Assembly: GCF_016901225.1 (NCBI RefSeq)
Contig: NZ_JAFEUL010000012.1
Coordinates: 62,001-126,000, forward strand
Origin: Actibacterium sp. 188UL27-1
Lineage (GTDB): Bacteria > Pseudomonadota > Alphaproteobacteria > Rhodobacterales > Rhodobacteraceae
Direction of reading: 5' to 3'
DNA: 64,000 nucleotides
A program made the position numbers and the translations under genes. Below are positions 27,895 to 36,583 of this stretch, in pieces; positions within the stretch are counted from its first letter, which is position 1; each line of letters opens with the position of its first letter. Under the pieces are notes generated by a model. That model was not told the DNA's origin and did no database searches. It saw only the letters and a list, made by a program, of their open reading frames with translations.

Positions 27895-27957
27895 CTGGCG
27901 CGGCTCCTCGCCCAATTTGGTGGCACAGTCAGCCCGGCCAAGCCAGAAAAACCGGCG

Positions 27958-28770
27958 TTATTCCTGACCGACAAACGCCGCGCAGATCGGGCTTTCAGGA
28001 TCTTTCAGCCCAGCGACGATCGAGAAATGATGATGCCCGTCCTCTGTCACACAACGTATGTCAGCCCCCAACCCGTCCCACATCATCGCCAGCAATCGGG
28101 ACTGGCGCACAAATTCAGGGCGTTCCTCACCGCCAACCCAGGTCGTGACCGCCGCATTGGTCAGCGGTTCGCACAAAGCAGCACTTTCAGCCACGGCTTC
28201 AGCGGTATCGAGCCCCAGGGTCTCGTTCATTTTGGTGCGCATCAACGGCCGCAGATCATGCAAACCACTGATGGACAGGGTATGGTCAACACGGTCCAAA
28301 ACCCCAAGGGGGAGCGGCGTGTCACCGCACACCATCCGGCTGACCAGATGCCCGCCTGCCGAATGACCGGCCAGCCGAATCGGGCCCGCCAAACAGCCAG
28401 CAGCCACCGTTACCGCCGCCCCAATCTGGCGGGTCATCGTCGCAACCCGCGCCTCCGGCGCCAAGGTATAGCTGGGCAGGCAAACAGCCCAGCCCGCGGC
28501 GCGCGCGCCCTCGGCCAGATGGGTCCAGTCTGATTTCGACAGCCGCATCCAGTAACCACCATGGACGAAAACGGCCAAGCCGTGCGGTGTGCCATCCGGC
28601 CAGATCAGGTCGAAACGCGCCCGGTCCGCATCGCCATAGGGGATATCTTGCTCGATCCGGACACCGCTGGCCCGGTAAGCCGCCGCCTCCGCCGCCCATT
28701 TACCGGGCAGCGCCTCCGACCCTGGCACATGCGCCATGTTGGCATAGGCATCATCCCAATCCCGCGTCAT
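27958..28770 (-). CDS. Alpha/beta hydrolase, kynurenine-formamidase-like
   Basis: A 270-residue alpha/beta hydrolase. The oxyanion segment is VFVHGGYWMRLSKSDW near residue 70, the nucleophile elbow is GHSAGGH near residue 140, and a C-terminal catalytic His lies in EDGHHHFSIV. HGGYW plus the following SxWTHLA is typical of arylformamidase-like enzymes. The context with a thiolase and Liv-type uptake suggests cleavage of an ester or amide in a catabolic route, not necessarily kynurenine. The start at 28770 lies 1 bp after the thiolase stop, so translation is coupled. Confidence 0.78.
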   Translation of the reverse strand: MTRDWDDAYANMAHVPGSEALPGKWAAEAAAYRASGVRIEQDIPYGDADRARFDLIWPDGTPHGLAVFVHGGYWMRLSKSDWTHLAEGARAAGWAVCLPSYTLAPEARVATMTRQIGAAVTVAAGCLAGPIRLAGHSAGGHLVSRMVCGDTPLPLGVLDRVDHTLSISGLHDLRPLMRTKMNETLGLDTAEAVAESAALCEPLTNAAVTTWVGGEERPEFVRQSRLLAMMWDGLGADIRCVTEDGHHHFSIVAGLKDPESPICAAFVGQE

Positions 28771-28771
28771 C

Positions 28772-29968
28772 TCAGACGGCTTCCAATGCCAGCGCGACGC
28801 CCTGGCCAACGCCGACACATAGGGTGCACAACGCCCGGCACGCGGTACCCTCGGCCACCGCGCGTGCCGCCGTTCCGATCAGCCGCGCCCCGGTCATGCC
28901 CAACGGGTGACCCAGCGCAATCGCCCCGCCATGGGGGTTGATATGATCGGCCATCGGATCCAGCCCCAGTTCCCGGCAAACGGCAATGGCTTGCGCAGCG
29001 AAAGCCTCGTTCAACTCGATCATGCCGAAATCAGCAGGTGTCATTCCCAACCGCGCGCACAGCTTTTGCGTCGCTGGCACCGGCCCGATCCCCATGACGC
29101 GCGGCGCAACACCCGCGCTGGCCGCGCCCATGATCTGCGCCATCGGCACCAATCCATGATCCGCAACAGCGCGGTCCGAAGCGAGCAAGACCGCCGCCGC
29201 CCCGTCATTCACGCCCGAGGCATTGCCCGCGGTCACCGTCCCACCCTTGCGAAACGGGGTCTTCAGCGCCCCCAGTTTCTCAAGCGTGGTCTGCCGCGGA
29301 TGCTCGTCCTCCACCACCCGCATAGGATCACCGCGCCGCTGGGGCACTTCCACGGGGATGATCTCCCCGGCATGCCAACCGGCGGCGGCGGCAGCACGGG
29401 TCTGGCTTGAGAGCGCAAACGCATCCTGATCGGCCCGGCTGACGCGATAATCCTCGGCCACATTCTCCGCCGTCTCGGGCATGGAATCGATACCATACTG
29501 ATCGGCGATCACCTGATTGACGAACCGCCAACCAATGGTCGTGTCCTGCACCTGCGCCGTGCGGGCAAACGCAGACTCGGCCTTGCCCATGACAAACGGC
29601 GCGCGGCTCATGCTTTCGGCGCCGCCCGCCAGGATCAGATCGGCCTCCCCGGCGCGGATCTGCCGGGTGCCTGCTATCACCGCATCCATCCCGCTGGCAC
29701 AAAGCCGGTTCACGGTCAGCGCGGGCACGGCCTCTGGCAACGGCGACAGCAACACCGCCATCCGCGCAACATTGCGGTTATCCTCGCCCGCCTGATTGGC
29801 CCCGCCCAGGATGACCTCATCCAGCCGCGACCAATCCAGATCACGCCGGCCCACAAGGGCGGTCAAAGGAAGTGCGGCCAGATCATCGGCCCGGACCGCA
29901 GCCAGCCCCCCGCCATACCGGCCAATGGGCGTACGCGCGTAATCACAGACATAGACCTTGGTCATCAT
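28772..29968 (-). CDS. pcaF: Acetyl-CoA acyltransferase, 3-oxoadipyl-CoA thiolase-like
   Basis: A 398-residue thiolase. The nucleophile Cys is in [14 protein letters not shown] near residue 90, the His in [10 protein letters not shown] precedes [17 protein letters not shown], and the second catalytic Cys is in [10 protein letters not shown] near the end. The N-terminal [20 protein letters not shown] and [14 protein letters not shown] are closest in my recollection to PcaF/PaaJ 3-oxoadipyl-CoA thiolases. These split 3-oxoadipyl-CoA into succinyl-CoA and acetyl-CoA in aromatic degradation. A general 3-ketoacyl-CoA thiolase remains possible, since no other beta-ketoadipate genes are nearby. It sits between the Liv importer and the hydrolase genes. 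Confidence 0.82.
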   Translation of the reverse strand: MMTKVYVCDYARTPIGRYGGGLAAVRADDLAALPLTALVGRRDLDWSRLDEVILGGANQAGEDNRNVARMAVLLSPLPEAVPALTVNRLCASGMDAVIAGTRQIRAGEADLILAGGAESMSRAPFVMGKAESAFARTAQVQDTTIGWRFVNQVIADQYGIDSMPETAENVAEDYRVSRADQDAFALSSQTRAAAAAGWHAGEIIPVEVPQRRGDPMRVVEDEHPRQTTLEKLGALKTPFRKGGTVTAGNASGVNDGAAAVLLASDRAVADHGLVPMAQIMGAASAGVAPRVMGIGPVPATQKLCARLGMTPADFGMIELNEAFAAQAIAVCRELGLDPMADHINPHGGAIALGHPLGMTGARLIGTAARAVAEGTACRALCTLCVGVGQGVALALEAV

Positions 29969-29980
29969 GCTTTCATCTCC

Positions 29981-30670
29981 TCAAGCCACCCCCAGGAACT
30001 GCTCGCTGGTCTCGTGGTCCAGGTCTGCAAAGGCGCCCGACCACACCGTTCGCCCCCGCTCCAGGATGACCGCACGGTCACAGATCTGGCGCAACTCGGC
30101 CAGGGATTTGTCAATCACGATGATTGCCAACCCCGTCTCGCGTTTCAGGTCTGCAATCGCCGCCCAGATCTCCTGGCGGATGATCGGGGCCAGCCCCTCC
30201 GTCGCCTCATCAAGGATCAACAGGCGCGGATTGGTCATCAGGGCCCGCCCGATCACCAGCATCTGCTGCTCACCCCCCGACAGCGACGCGGCCCGCTGCG
30301 CCCGCCGCTCGGCCAATCGCGGAAACATCGCCGTCACCCGGTCCAGATCCCACGGGCCGGGGCGCGCAGCGGCGATCAGGTTCTCGGCCACGGTCAGATC
30401 GGCAAAGCACCGGCGCCCCTCGGGCACCAGACCAACGCCCAGCCGCGCCACCTGATGGCTGCGCAGCCGGCTCAGGTCATGCCCATCAAAAATCAACCCA
30501 CCTTGGGCCGGCAACATCCGGCAAATGGACTTTACCGTCGTGCTTTTGCCCATCCCGTTGCGGCCCATCAGCGCCAGAACGTCGCCCGCATCCAATGACA
30601 GATCCACACCGAACAGGGCCTGACTGGCGCCATAAGAAGCCTCCACCCCCGTCAGATCCAGCAGGCTCAC
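29981..30670 (-). CDS. livF: Branched-chain/aromatic ABC importer ATPase LivF
   Basis: A 229-residue ABC ATPase. Walker A is GRNGMGKSTT near residue 37, the signature is LSGGEQQM, and Walker B is LLILDEATEGLAP, the LivF-specific form. A H-loop-like region near IIVIDKSL has Lys in place of the usual His, which may weaken hydrolysis. It pairs with LivG on the HAAT-type importer encoded upstream. Its start overlaps the livG stop by 4 bp. Confidence 0.88.
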   Translation of the reverse strand: MSLLDLTGVEASYGASQALFGVDLSLDAGDVLALMGRNGMGKSTTVKSICRMLPAQGGLIFDGHDLSRLRSHQVARLGVGLVPEGRRCFADLTVAENLIAAARPGPWDLDRVTAMFPRLAERRAQRAASLSGGEQQMLVIGRALMTNPRLLILDEATEGLAPIIRQEIWAAIADLKRETGLAIIVIDKSLAELRQICDRAVILERGRTVWSGAFADLDHETSEQFLGVA

Positions 30671-31416
30671 GCGCCTTCCCCCAGATAGGCGTCGCGCACA
30701 GCCGGGCTGCGGCGGATCTGATCGACCGTTCCGGTCTCAATGATCTGACCATAAACCAGCACGCTGATCCGGTCCGCCAGGGTAAAGACCGCATCCATGT
30801 CATGCTCCACCAGCAGGATAGGTGCATCAGCGCGCAACGCGCTCAGCAAATCGGTCAGCAATTTGGAACCTTCGCCGCCAAGCCCCGCCATGGGTTCGTC
30901 CATGATAAAGGCCTTGGGCGACAGAGTCAGCGCCAGCGCGACCTCTAATTGCCGCCGTTGACCATGGCTCAACGCCGCCACACGTGCCGCGCGCACATCC
31001 TGCAACCCGACCCGTTCCAGCGCAGCCTCGGCCCGGTCCCGCAGATCCTGGTCGCCCAGGGCGGGCCGCAAGAACCGCCACGGCCGCCCAGCTGCCCCCA
31101 GCGCGCCAAGCATGGCGTTTTGCAGAACCGTATCTTCCATCGCCAGGGCCGAGATCTGGAAGGTCCGCGCCAACCCTGCCTGCGCCCGGCGGCGCACCGT
31201 GTCATGCGTAACGTCCCGGCCCAGCAGCTCAACTCGCCCGGCATCGGATGCCATGCTACCGCAAAGCTGTGCGATCAAGGTCGATTTGCCCGCCCCGTTC
31301 GGCCCGATCACAGCGTGAATTTCACCGGGCCGCACATCGATAGAGACGTCATGTGTCGCCTGCACCGCGCCAAAGCTTTTGCACAGGCCATGTGCTGACA
31401 GAACTGCCTCAGCCAT
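30667..31416 (-). CDS. livG: Branched-chain/aromatic ABC importer ATPase LivG
   Basis: A 249-residue ABC ATPase. Walker A is GPNGAGKSTL, the signature region is LSHGQRRQLEVAL, and Walker B is AFIMDEPMAGLGGEGS. The C-terminal YLGEGA ending is typical of LivG. The initiator at 31416 gives the canonical length and overlaps the livM stop by 8 bp. The frame stays open upstream, but without family similarity. Confidence 0.88.
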   Translation of the reverse strand: MAEAVLSAHGLCKSFGAVQATHDVSIDVRPGEIHAVIGPNGAGKSTLIAQLCGSMASDAGRVELLGRDVTHDTVRRRAQAGLARTFQISALAMEDTVLQNAMLGALGAAGRPWRFLRPALGDQDLRDRAEAALERVGLQDVRAARVAALSHGQRRQLEVALALTLSPKAFIMDEPMAGLGGEGSKLLTDLLSALRADAPILLVEHDMDAVFTLADRISVLVYGQIIETGTVDQIRRSPAVRDAYLGEGA

Positions 31417-32383
31417 GGGCGCGCGCGACCAGCCCGACGATGCCGCCGCGGGCAAACAGCACCACGCCCAACAGGATGGCCCCCAGATAGATGTGCCAAT
31501 AATCACTCAAACCGCCCAGCCAATGCTCCAACAGAACAAAGGCCGCGGCGCCAATCACCGGCCCAATCAGGCGCGCAACCCCACCAAGTATGACAAAAAT
31601 GATGATCTCTCCCGACATCTGCCAGCTGAACATGGTCGGGCTGACAAACCGGTTCAGGTCCGCGAACAGCGCCCCTGCCAGCCCGGTAACCGCGCCGGAA
31701 ATCACAAAGGCGACCAGTTTCAGTCGAAAAGGGCTCAGCCCCATCGTCTCCACCCGGTGGGGCACCTGCCGCGCCGCATTTAGCGCCAGACCAAAGGGGG
31801 ACCGGGCCAGCAGCGCATTGAACCCCAGCACCGCACAAAGCAGCGCGAAACATATTGCAAAGAACTGGATCGGATCGAGCGTGTTCAACCCGGGAAAGCC
31901 GTTGCGCACATAGATCGACAGACCATCCTCGCCGCCATACTGCGCCCAGCTGATGGAAAAATAGTAAAACATCTGACCAAAGGCCAAGGTGATCATGATG
32001 AAATACACGCCCGACGTTCGCAGCGACAACAGCCCGATCAGCAAGGCGGCCAGAGTCGAGGTTGTGACCGCCACCAGCCAGATAACCGGCATCGATTTGG
32101 TTCCATCGATCGGAAACGGCCATTCGGCCAGCGGGGTAAAGGTCTGCGCGTGATAGGCCAAAATGCCCATCGCATAGCCACCGATCCCGAAAAACACCGC
32201 ATGGCCCAGGCTGACCAACCCGCCCAGGCCCAGCGCGATGTTCAGGCCCACCGCGGCCAAGGCAAAAATGACAGCGCGGGTGACAAGCGTGATGATGAAC
32301 GGCTCATCCACCACCAGGGCCCAGATCGGCACTGCCACCAGCGCCGCCAATATGCCCAGGTTCAACCACCGCTCCGGGATCAT
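31409..32383 (-). CDS. livM: Branched-chain/aromatic ABC importer permease LivM
   Basis: A 324-residue inner-membrane permease with about nine helices. The conserved segments are ALGLGGLVSLGHAVFFGIGG, LRTSGVYFIMITLAFGQM and a GVARLIGPVIGAAAFVLLE coupling region. It forms a heterodimer with LivH. It overlaps livH by 4 bp and livG by 8 bp. Confidence 0.88.
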   Translation of the reverse strand: MIPERWLNLGILAALVAVPIWALVVDEPFIITLVTRAVIFALAAVGLNIALGLGGLVSLGHAVFFGIGGYAMGILAYHAQTFTPLAEWPFPIDGTKSMPVIWLVAVTTSTLAALLIGLLSLRTSGVYFIMITLAFGQMFYYFSISWAQYGGEDGLSIYVRNGFPGLNTLDPIQFFAICFALLCAVLGFNALLARSPFGLALNAARQVPHRVETMGLSPFRLKLVAFVISGAVTGLAGALFADLNRFVSPTMFSWQMSGEIIIFVILGGVARLIGPVIGAAAFVLLEHWLGGLSDYWHIYLGAILLGVVLFARGGIVGLVARAHG

Positions 32384-33300
32384 GCGCGCTGCCCGAACAA
32401 ACCTGTGGGCCGCCAGATCAGAATAGCTCCCATCAGGATGTAAATCGCCATGGAGGCTAAGGCGGATCCGGTCGATGTCGCCCCCGCAGGCTCCAGAAAC
32501 AGGCGGAACAGCTGCGGCAGGAACACACCGCCTAGCGTATCCGTCAGTCCGACGATCAGCGCCCCGATAAACGCGCCCTGGATCGACCCGATGCCGCCGA
32601 TGACGATCACCACAAAGGCCAGGATCAGCACCGGCTCCCCCATCCCCACCTGCACCGACTGGATCGCACCGACCAAGGCACCGGCCAGTCCCGCCAAGGC
32701 AGCACCGATGGCAAAGACCAGCGTATAGAGGTTTGAGATATTGACGCCGAGTGCCGCAATCATCTCCCTGTCATTCTCACCGGCGCGGATCTGGATACCC
32801 AGCCGGGTCTGCTGGGTCAGCAGCCACAGCAGCAACCCGACCACCATCCCGATGCCGATCAGAACCAGCCGGTAAAGCGGGTATTGAATGCCACCCGGCA
32901 GGCTGACCGGCCCCGACAGATAATCCGGGATGTCCAGAAACAGCGGAAAAGATCCAAACACCCAACGCACCCCTTCGGAGAAGATCAGGATCAGTGCGAA
33001 TGTTGCCAGCACCTGATCCAGATGGTCCTTGGCGTAAAGCCGCCGGATCACCACCACCTCGATCAGCACACCTGCGATGGCCGCCGCCGCCATCGCCGCG
33101 ACCATGGCCAGCAGGAACGACCCCGTCGCCCCTGCCACGGCGGCGGCGGCAAACGCACCGACCATGTAAAGGGAGCCATGGGCCAGGTTGATCAACCCCA
33201 TGACCCCAAAGATCAGCGTAAGGCCAGCAGCCATCAAAAACAGCATGACACCCAGTTGCAGCCCGTTCAGGATCTGCTCGATGATCAGGATCGCCGACAT
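32380..33300 (-). CDS. livH: Branched-chain/aromatic ABC importer permease LivH
   Basis: A 306-residue permease. The family signature GLTLIFGVMGLINLAHGSLY is near residue 27, and the coupling segment is VVIGGIGSIQGAFIGALIVG. About eight membrane helices are expected. The gene follows the binding-protein gene by 23 bp and overlaps livM, giving the normal J-H-M-G-F order. Confidence 0.88.
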   Translation of the reverse strand: MSAILIIEQILNGLQLGVMLFLMAAGLTLIFGVMGLINLAHGSLYMVGAFAAAAVAGATGSFLLAMVAAMAAAAIAGVLIEVVVIRRLYAKDHLDQVLATFALILIFSEGVRWVFGSFPLFLDIPDYLSGPVSLPGGIQYPLYRLVLIGIGMVVGLLLWLLTQQTRLGIQIRAGENDREMIAALGVNISNLYTLVFAIGAALAGLAGALVGAIQSVQVGMGEPVLILAFVVIVIGGIGSIQGAFIGALIVGLTDTLGGVFLPQLFRLFLEPAGATSTGSALASMAIYILMGAILIWRPTGLFGQRA

Positions 33301-33323
33301 CTCGGGCCGCGGGTCAGCGCCGC

Positions 33324-34463
33324 TTACATCTTACACTCAGCGGCATAGGCATCGGCGTGATTTTCAAGGGCCACACCGATGATCTTGTTGGTGAAGACAT
33401 CGCCCTCTTTCACCACCTCGCGGGCATAGATCGTCTGGATCGGGTGCTGGTTCAGGCCAAACGCGAAATCGCCCCGGGTGCTGTCGAACTCCGCCGCTTT
33501 CAATGCTGCGCGAAACGCGTCCACATCCGCCACATCCGCCTTTTCCATGGCCGAAATCAGCAGGCGCGCGGTATCAAACCCCTGACTGGCATAAAGCGAG
33601 GGCAGCCGGTCATACTTGGCCTGGAATGCCTCGACAAAGGCCGCATTGGTTGGATTGTCGATATCCTTGTTCCACTGGCTGGTATTGACCACACCGAGGG
33701 CCGCGTCGCCCACGGCCTGCAAAATACCCTGGTCAAAGCTGAACGCAGGCCCCACCACGGGCAACCCAACCGCGCTATCGGCATATTGCTTCAGGAATGA
33801 AATCCCCATCCCGCCCGGCAGGAAAAAGAATACGCTATCCGCGCCCGAGGCGCGGATCTGCGCAATCTCGGCCGCATAATCCGTCTGGCCCAGTTGGGTA
33901 TAGATCTCTCCGGCCAGTTCTCCCTGATAGGTGCGCTTATATCCAGTTAACGCATCCTGACCTGCAGGATAATTCGGTGCCAGAATAAACGAATTGCCGT
34001 ATCCCGCAGTGTTCGCATAGGCGCCCGCAGCCTCGTGCAGGTTGTCGTTCTGCCAGGCCACGTTGAAATAGTTCGGATGGCATCCCTTTCCGGCCAGGGC
34101 AGAGGGCCCAGCATTGGGCGACAGATAGAACTTGCCCTGCGCCGTCACCGACGGGATCACCGCCATGGCAAGGTTCGAAAAAATGATGCCCGTCAGCACA
34201 TCCACCTTTTCCGATTGCACCATCTTGTCGGCCAGTTGCACGGCAATATCGGGCTTGCGCTGGTCATCCTCGATTACGACCTCGATATCGTCGCGCCCCG
34301 ATTGCTCAACCGCCAGCATGAACCCGTCGCGCACGTCAATGCCCAGGCCCGCGCCGCCGCCTGAAAGCGTGGTGATCATCCCCACCTTCACCTCGGCCAG
34401 GCCGGCAGTGGCCACCATGGCCGCACAAGCCGCAGCCAGCAAAGTCTGTGTTACCTTCGTCAT
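33324..34463 (-). CDS. livJ: Liv-type periplasmic substrate-binding protein
   Basis: A 379-residue binding protein with a signal peptide (TQTLLAAACAAMVATAGLA). The type I fold contains KVGMITTLSGGGAGLGIDVR and the hinge region NYFNVAWQNDNLHEAAG. This sub-family of HAAT binding proteins often takes aromatic acids, hydroxyacids or amides as well as leucine. The catabolic genes downstream support a carboxylic or aromatic ligand over branched-chain amino acids, but the ligand is not proven. A single Cys pair (GCHPN, AECKM) may form a disulfide. Confidence 0.85.
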   Translation of the reverse strand: MTKVTQTLLAAACAAMVATAGLAEVKVGMITTLSGGGAGLGIDVRDGFMLAVEQSGRDDIEVVIEDDQRKPDIAVQLADKMVQSEKVDVLTGIIFSNLAMAVIPSVTAQGKFYLSPNAGPSALAGKGCHPNYFNVAWQNDNLHEAAGAYANTAGYGNSFILAPNYPAGQDALTGYKRTYQGELAGEIYTQLGQTDYAAEIAQIRASGADSVFFFLPGGMGISFLKQYADSAVGLPVVGPAFSFDQGILQAVGDAALGVVNTSQWNKDIDNPTNAAFVEAFQAKYDRLPSLYASQGFDTARLLISAMEKADVADVDAFRAALKAAEFDSTRGDFAFGLNQHPIQTIYAREVVKEGDVFTNKIIGVALENHADAYAAECKM

Positions 34464-34492
34464 ATACCCTCTCCCCTTGTTATTCCGACCAC

Positions 34493-34729
34493 CTAGAATG
34501 TCTTGAATGTGAGCGTCGTGTAGGTCCGTTCGATCCCGTCAATATCCAGCAAAGTGTCGTTGATGTATTTCCCCGTATCCTCGCCGTCCGGCACGTAGAC
34601 CTTCATCAACAGGTCAAAGGCCCCGCTGGTCGAATACAGTTCCGAATGAAGCTCCCGCTGGGCAATCGCATCCGCAACCTCATAGGTCTTTCCCGGTTTG
34701 CAGCGGAACTGGATGAACACAGCAGACAT
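34493..34729 (-). CDS. Stand-alone Lrp/AsnC ligand-binding (RAM) domain protein
   Basis: A 78-residue protein consisting only of the alpha/beta effector domain of Lrp/AsnC regulators (AVFIQFRCKPGKTYEVADAI, FDLLMKVYVPD, GIERTYTTLTFKTF). There is no helix-turn-helix. Such proteins form ring-like oligomers that bind amino acids or related metabolites. It is the first gene of the Liv/catabolic operon, 29 bp before livJ, with a GGGAGAG ribosome-binding site. It may sense the transported ligand. Confidence 0.82.
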   Translation of the reverse strand: MSAVFIQFRCKPGKTYEVADAIAQRELHSELYSTSGAFDLLMKVYVPDGEDTGKYINDTLLDIDGIERTYTTLTFKTF

Positions 34730-34918
34730 GGATCTCTCCCTCGCAGATCAGACGCGCGCCAACCAACATCGCTGACGATTGCCACTCTGGGTGCCGCGGG
34801 CTGGCGGTGTAAAGACGATACTGTGCCCGCCACAGCCGCGACCCCCGGCAATATCCGATGGGATCACCCCACGGGCACGCAACTTCATTCATAATCTGTG
34901 GCAGGGACCAAAATTTAT

Positions 34919-34944
34919 TTCAAGCAAGAAGTTTCAGGCTTGAA
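34919..34944 (-). terminator. Possible terminator behind moaE
   Basis: The inverted repeat TTCAAGC/GCTTGAA (34919-34925 with 34938-34944) lies 16 bp beyond the moaE stop on the minus strand. It is followed there by an AT-rich stretch (AATAAATTTT). The stem is AT-rich and therefore weak. Confidence 0.4.
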
Positions 34945-34959
34945 GAATTAAGGAATCCG

Positions 34960-35403
34960 TTACCAACGGTCCAAGGCCGCTTCGTCCGCGTCCTTTGCAG
35001 CAACCCAGGCATCACCTGCCGCTCCACGCTCCTTCTTCCAGAACGGGGCGCGGGATTTCAGGTAATCCATCAGGAACTCCGCCGCCTCGAATGCATGGCC
35101 GCGATGACGGGCCGCCGTGGCGACCATCATGATCTGCTCGCCCACACGCAACGCGCCATGGCGGTGGATGACCACCACACCCGCCAAGGACCAGCGATCT
35201 TCGGCCTCCTCAGCGATCTTGGTCAAGGCGGCCTCGGTCATGCCGGGATAATGCTCGATCAGCATCTCGGTCATCTGGCCGCTATCGTCGCGCACGAGGC
35301 CGGAAAACGTCACAACAGCCCCGGCATTCTGCAGCCGCGCGCTAAACGCTTCCAGTTCCGCGCCCGCCTGGAACGCAGCTTCTTGAACGCGGACGTCAAC
35401 CAC
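34960..35403 (-). CDS. moaE: Molybdopterin synthase catalytic subunit MoaE
   Basis: A 147-residue MoaE. Family motifs are GAVVTFSGLVRDDSG near residue 28, LEHYPGMTE-like IEHYPGMTEAAL, VVVIHRHGALRVGE, and the catalytic lysine region YLKSRAPFWKKER. It transfers sulfur from the MoaD thiocarboxylate to precursor Z, forming molybdopterin. The gene overlaps moaD by 8 bp, placing both subunits on one message. Confidence 0.92.
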   Translation of the reverse strand: MVDVRVQEAAFQAGAELEAFSARLQNAGAVVTFSGLVRDDSGQMTEMLIEHYPGMTEAALTKIAEEAEDRWSLAGVVVIHRHGALRVGEQIMMVATAARHRGHAFEAAEFLMDYLKSRAPFWKKERGAAGDAWVAAKDADEAALDRW

Positions 35404-35644
35404 CGGTCATGGGCGGGAAGAATGCAACCTCCCGCACACCAGCAAGCGGCGCAGTAAAATCCGACAGTTCCTGGTCCACCGCGACGCGCAACGCCGTCAG
35501 ATCGGCAAAGGCCGCGGCATAACGATCTTCGCGCGCGATCAACTCGGTCACCAGATCGGCCACGGTGGCGGCCTGTGTCTCAATCTGCTCTTTGGGCAGG
35601 CCGATCCGCTCACGCACCCAGGCAAAATACAAAACATCGATCAT
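35396..35644 (-). CDS. moaD: Molybdopterin synthase sulfur carrier subunit MoaD
   Basis: An 82-residue ubiquitin-like protein (VLYFAWVRERIGLPKEQIET at the start) ending in the required Gly-Gly (FFPPMTGG), which carries the thiocarboxylate. The start at 35644 overlaps the pgsA stop by 4 bp; longer in-frame readings have no similarity. It works with MoaE in molybdenum cofactor synthesis. Confidence 0.9.
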   Translation of the reverse strand: MIDVLYFAWVRERIGLPKEQIETQAATVADLVTELIAREDRYAAAFADLTALRVAVDQELSDFTAPLAGVREVAFFPPMTGG

Positions 35645-36315
35645 GTTGCAGCGCCCCCCTCTTTTAGATGCGGCCAGGCCTTGCGCAGGTAATCCCACCC
35701 GGTCATCAGCGTCAGAATACCGGCAACCCATAACAGGCCGATGCCGCCATACCAGCTGACATCCCATCCGAAATCCAACCATCGCAGGCCAAAAACATCT
35801 TCCTCACGTCCGGCCAGGATATCCTCAAACAGGGCATCATCCATGCCCAACGACAACATGCCCAGATAATGCTCGACAGCGCCCTTGGCGAACAAGACCG
35901 CAATCGCCACCATCTGCGCCGTGGTCTTCCATTTGGCCAGCTTCGTCACTTTCAGCGTCCCCGCCGTGTCGCCTAGGAACTCCCGCAAGCCACTGACAAA
36001 CACCTCACGAAACAGGATCACGGTCGAGGGCAGCAGGATCCACGCATTCATTCCCGAAAAGCCAGTAATCACCAGCAACGCAATCACCACCATCGCCTTG
36101 TCCGCAATCGGGTCCAGCATCGCACCCAGCCGGGTTTCCTGCCCCCAGGCCCGGGCAAGCCGCCCGTCGATCCAGTCGGTCAAGGCCGCGACCGTGAACA
36201 AGGCCAGCGCAAACCAGTCCGCCCAGGGCCGATTGAAATACAGAAACATCACCGCAACGCCAGGCGCCGCCAGCAGGCGTAGAACAGTCAGGATATTCGG
36301 AACGGTCCACCGCAT
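35641..36315 (-). CDS. pgsA: CDP-diacylglycerol-glycerol-3-phosphate phosphatidyltransferase
   Basis: A 224-residue membrane enzyme of the CDP-alcohol phosphatidyltransferase family. The catalytic signature D-x2-D-G-x2-A-R-x8-G-x3-D-x3-D runs from DWIDGRLARAW to MLDPIAD near residues 46-71. The N-terminus NILTVLRLLAAPGVAVM is typical of PgsA. It makes phosphatidylglycerol-phosphate. About 30 residues between the conserved helices (EDILAGREEDVFGLRWLDFG) form a loop longer than in E. coli PgsA. It is translationally coupled to moaD. Confidence 0.9.
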   Translation of the reverse strand: MRWTVPNILTVLRLLAAPGVAVMFLYFNRPWADWFALALFTVAALTDWIDGRLARAWGQETRLGAMLDPIADKAMVVIALLVITGFSGMNAWILLPSTVILFREVFVSGLREFLGDTAGTLKVTKLAKWKTTAQMVAIAVLFAKGAVEHYLGMLSLGMDDALFEDILAGREEDVFGLRWLDFGWDVSWYGGIGLLWVAGILTLMTGWDYLRKAWPHLKEGGAAT

Positions 36316-36510
36316 GGCGCACCTCTACCTGCTTCGCTTGATGAGGGAAAGACATCCCCCAAAAACGATATTGGACAGACGGTTGGCGTACCGCGGATCA
36401 GTCGAATCTCCCGGATTTATCATCGGTATCCAAAATCGCCAATTGTTGATCGCAGGGACAGGCGGCGATTTTCGCCACCGATATCTGGGACGGCAGCTTA
36501 CCAAATCGTC

Positions 36511-36580
36511 ACAACACCGCACGGTGCGTATGTATGGGATGTGTATGCTTTGTGCATGGCTTCTGCATGGCCTGTGACAG
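36511..36580 (-). repeat. Dispersed 70-bp element, copy A (3' of uvrC)
   Basis: This copy matches 58353-58422 in inverted orientation at 59 of 70 positions without gaps. It starts 3 bp after the uvrC stop and reads in the same direction as uvrC. It contains a hairpin CGCAC-C-GTGCG and the shared word CATCCCAT. The corresponding stem in the other copy is CGCGC-C-GCGCG, a compensatory pair change. Confidence 0.65.
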
Positions 36581-36583
36581 GGG

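Noticed and set aside
36511-36580. The 70-bp element as a chromosomal dif site
   Set aside because: One half faintly resembles a XerC site, but there are two copies in 22 kb in inverted orientation, whereas dif is normally single.
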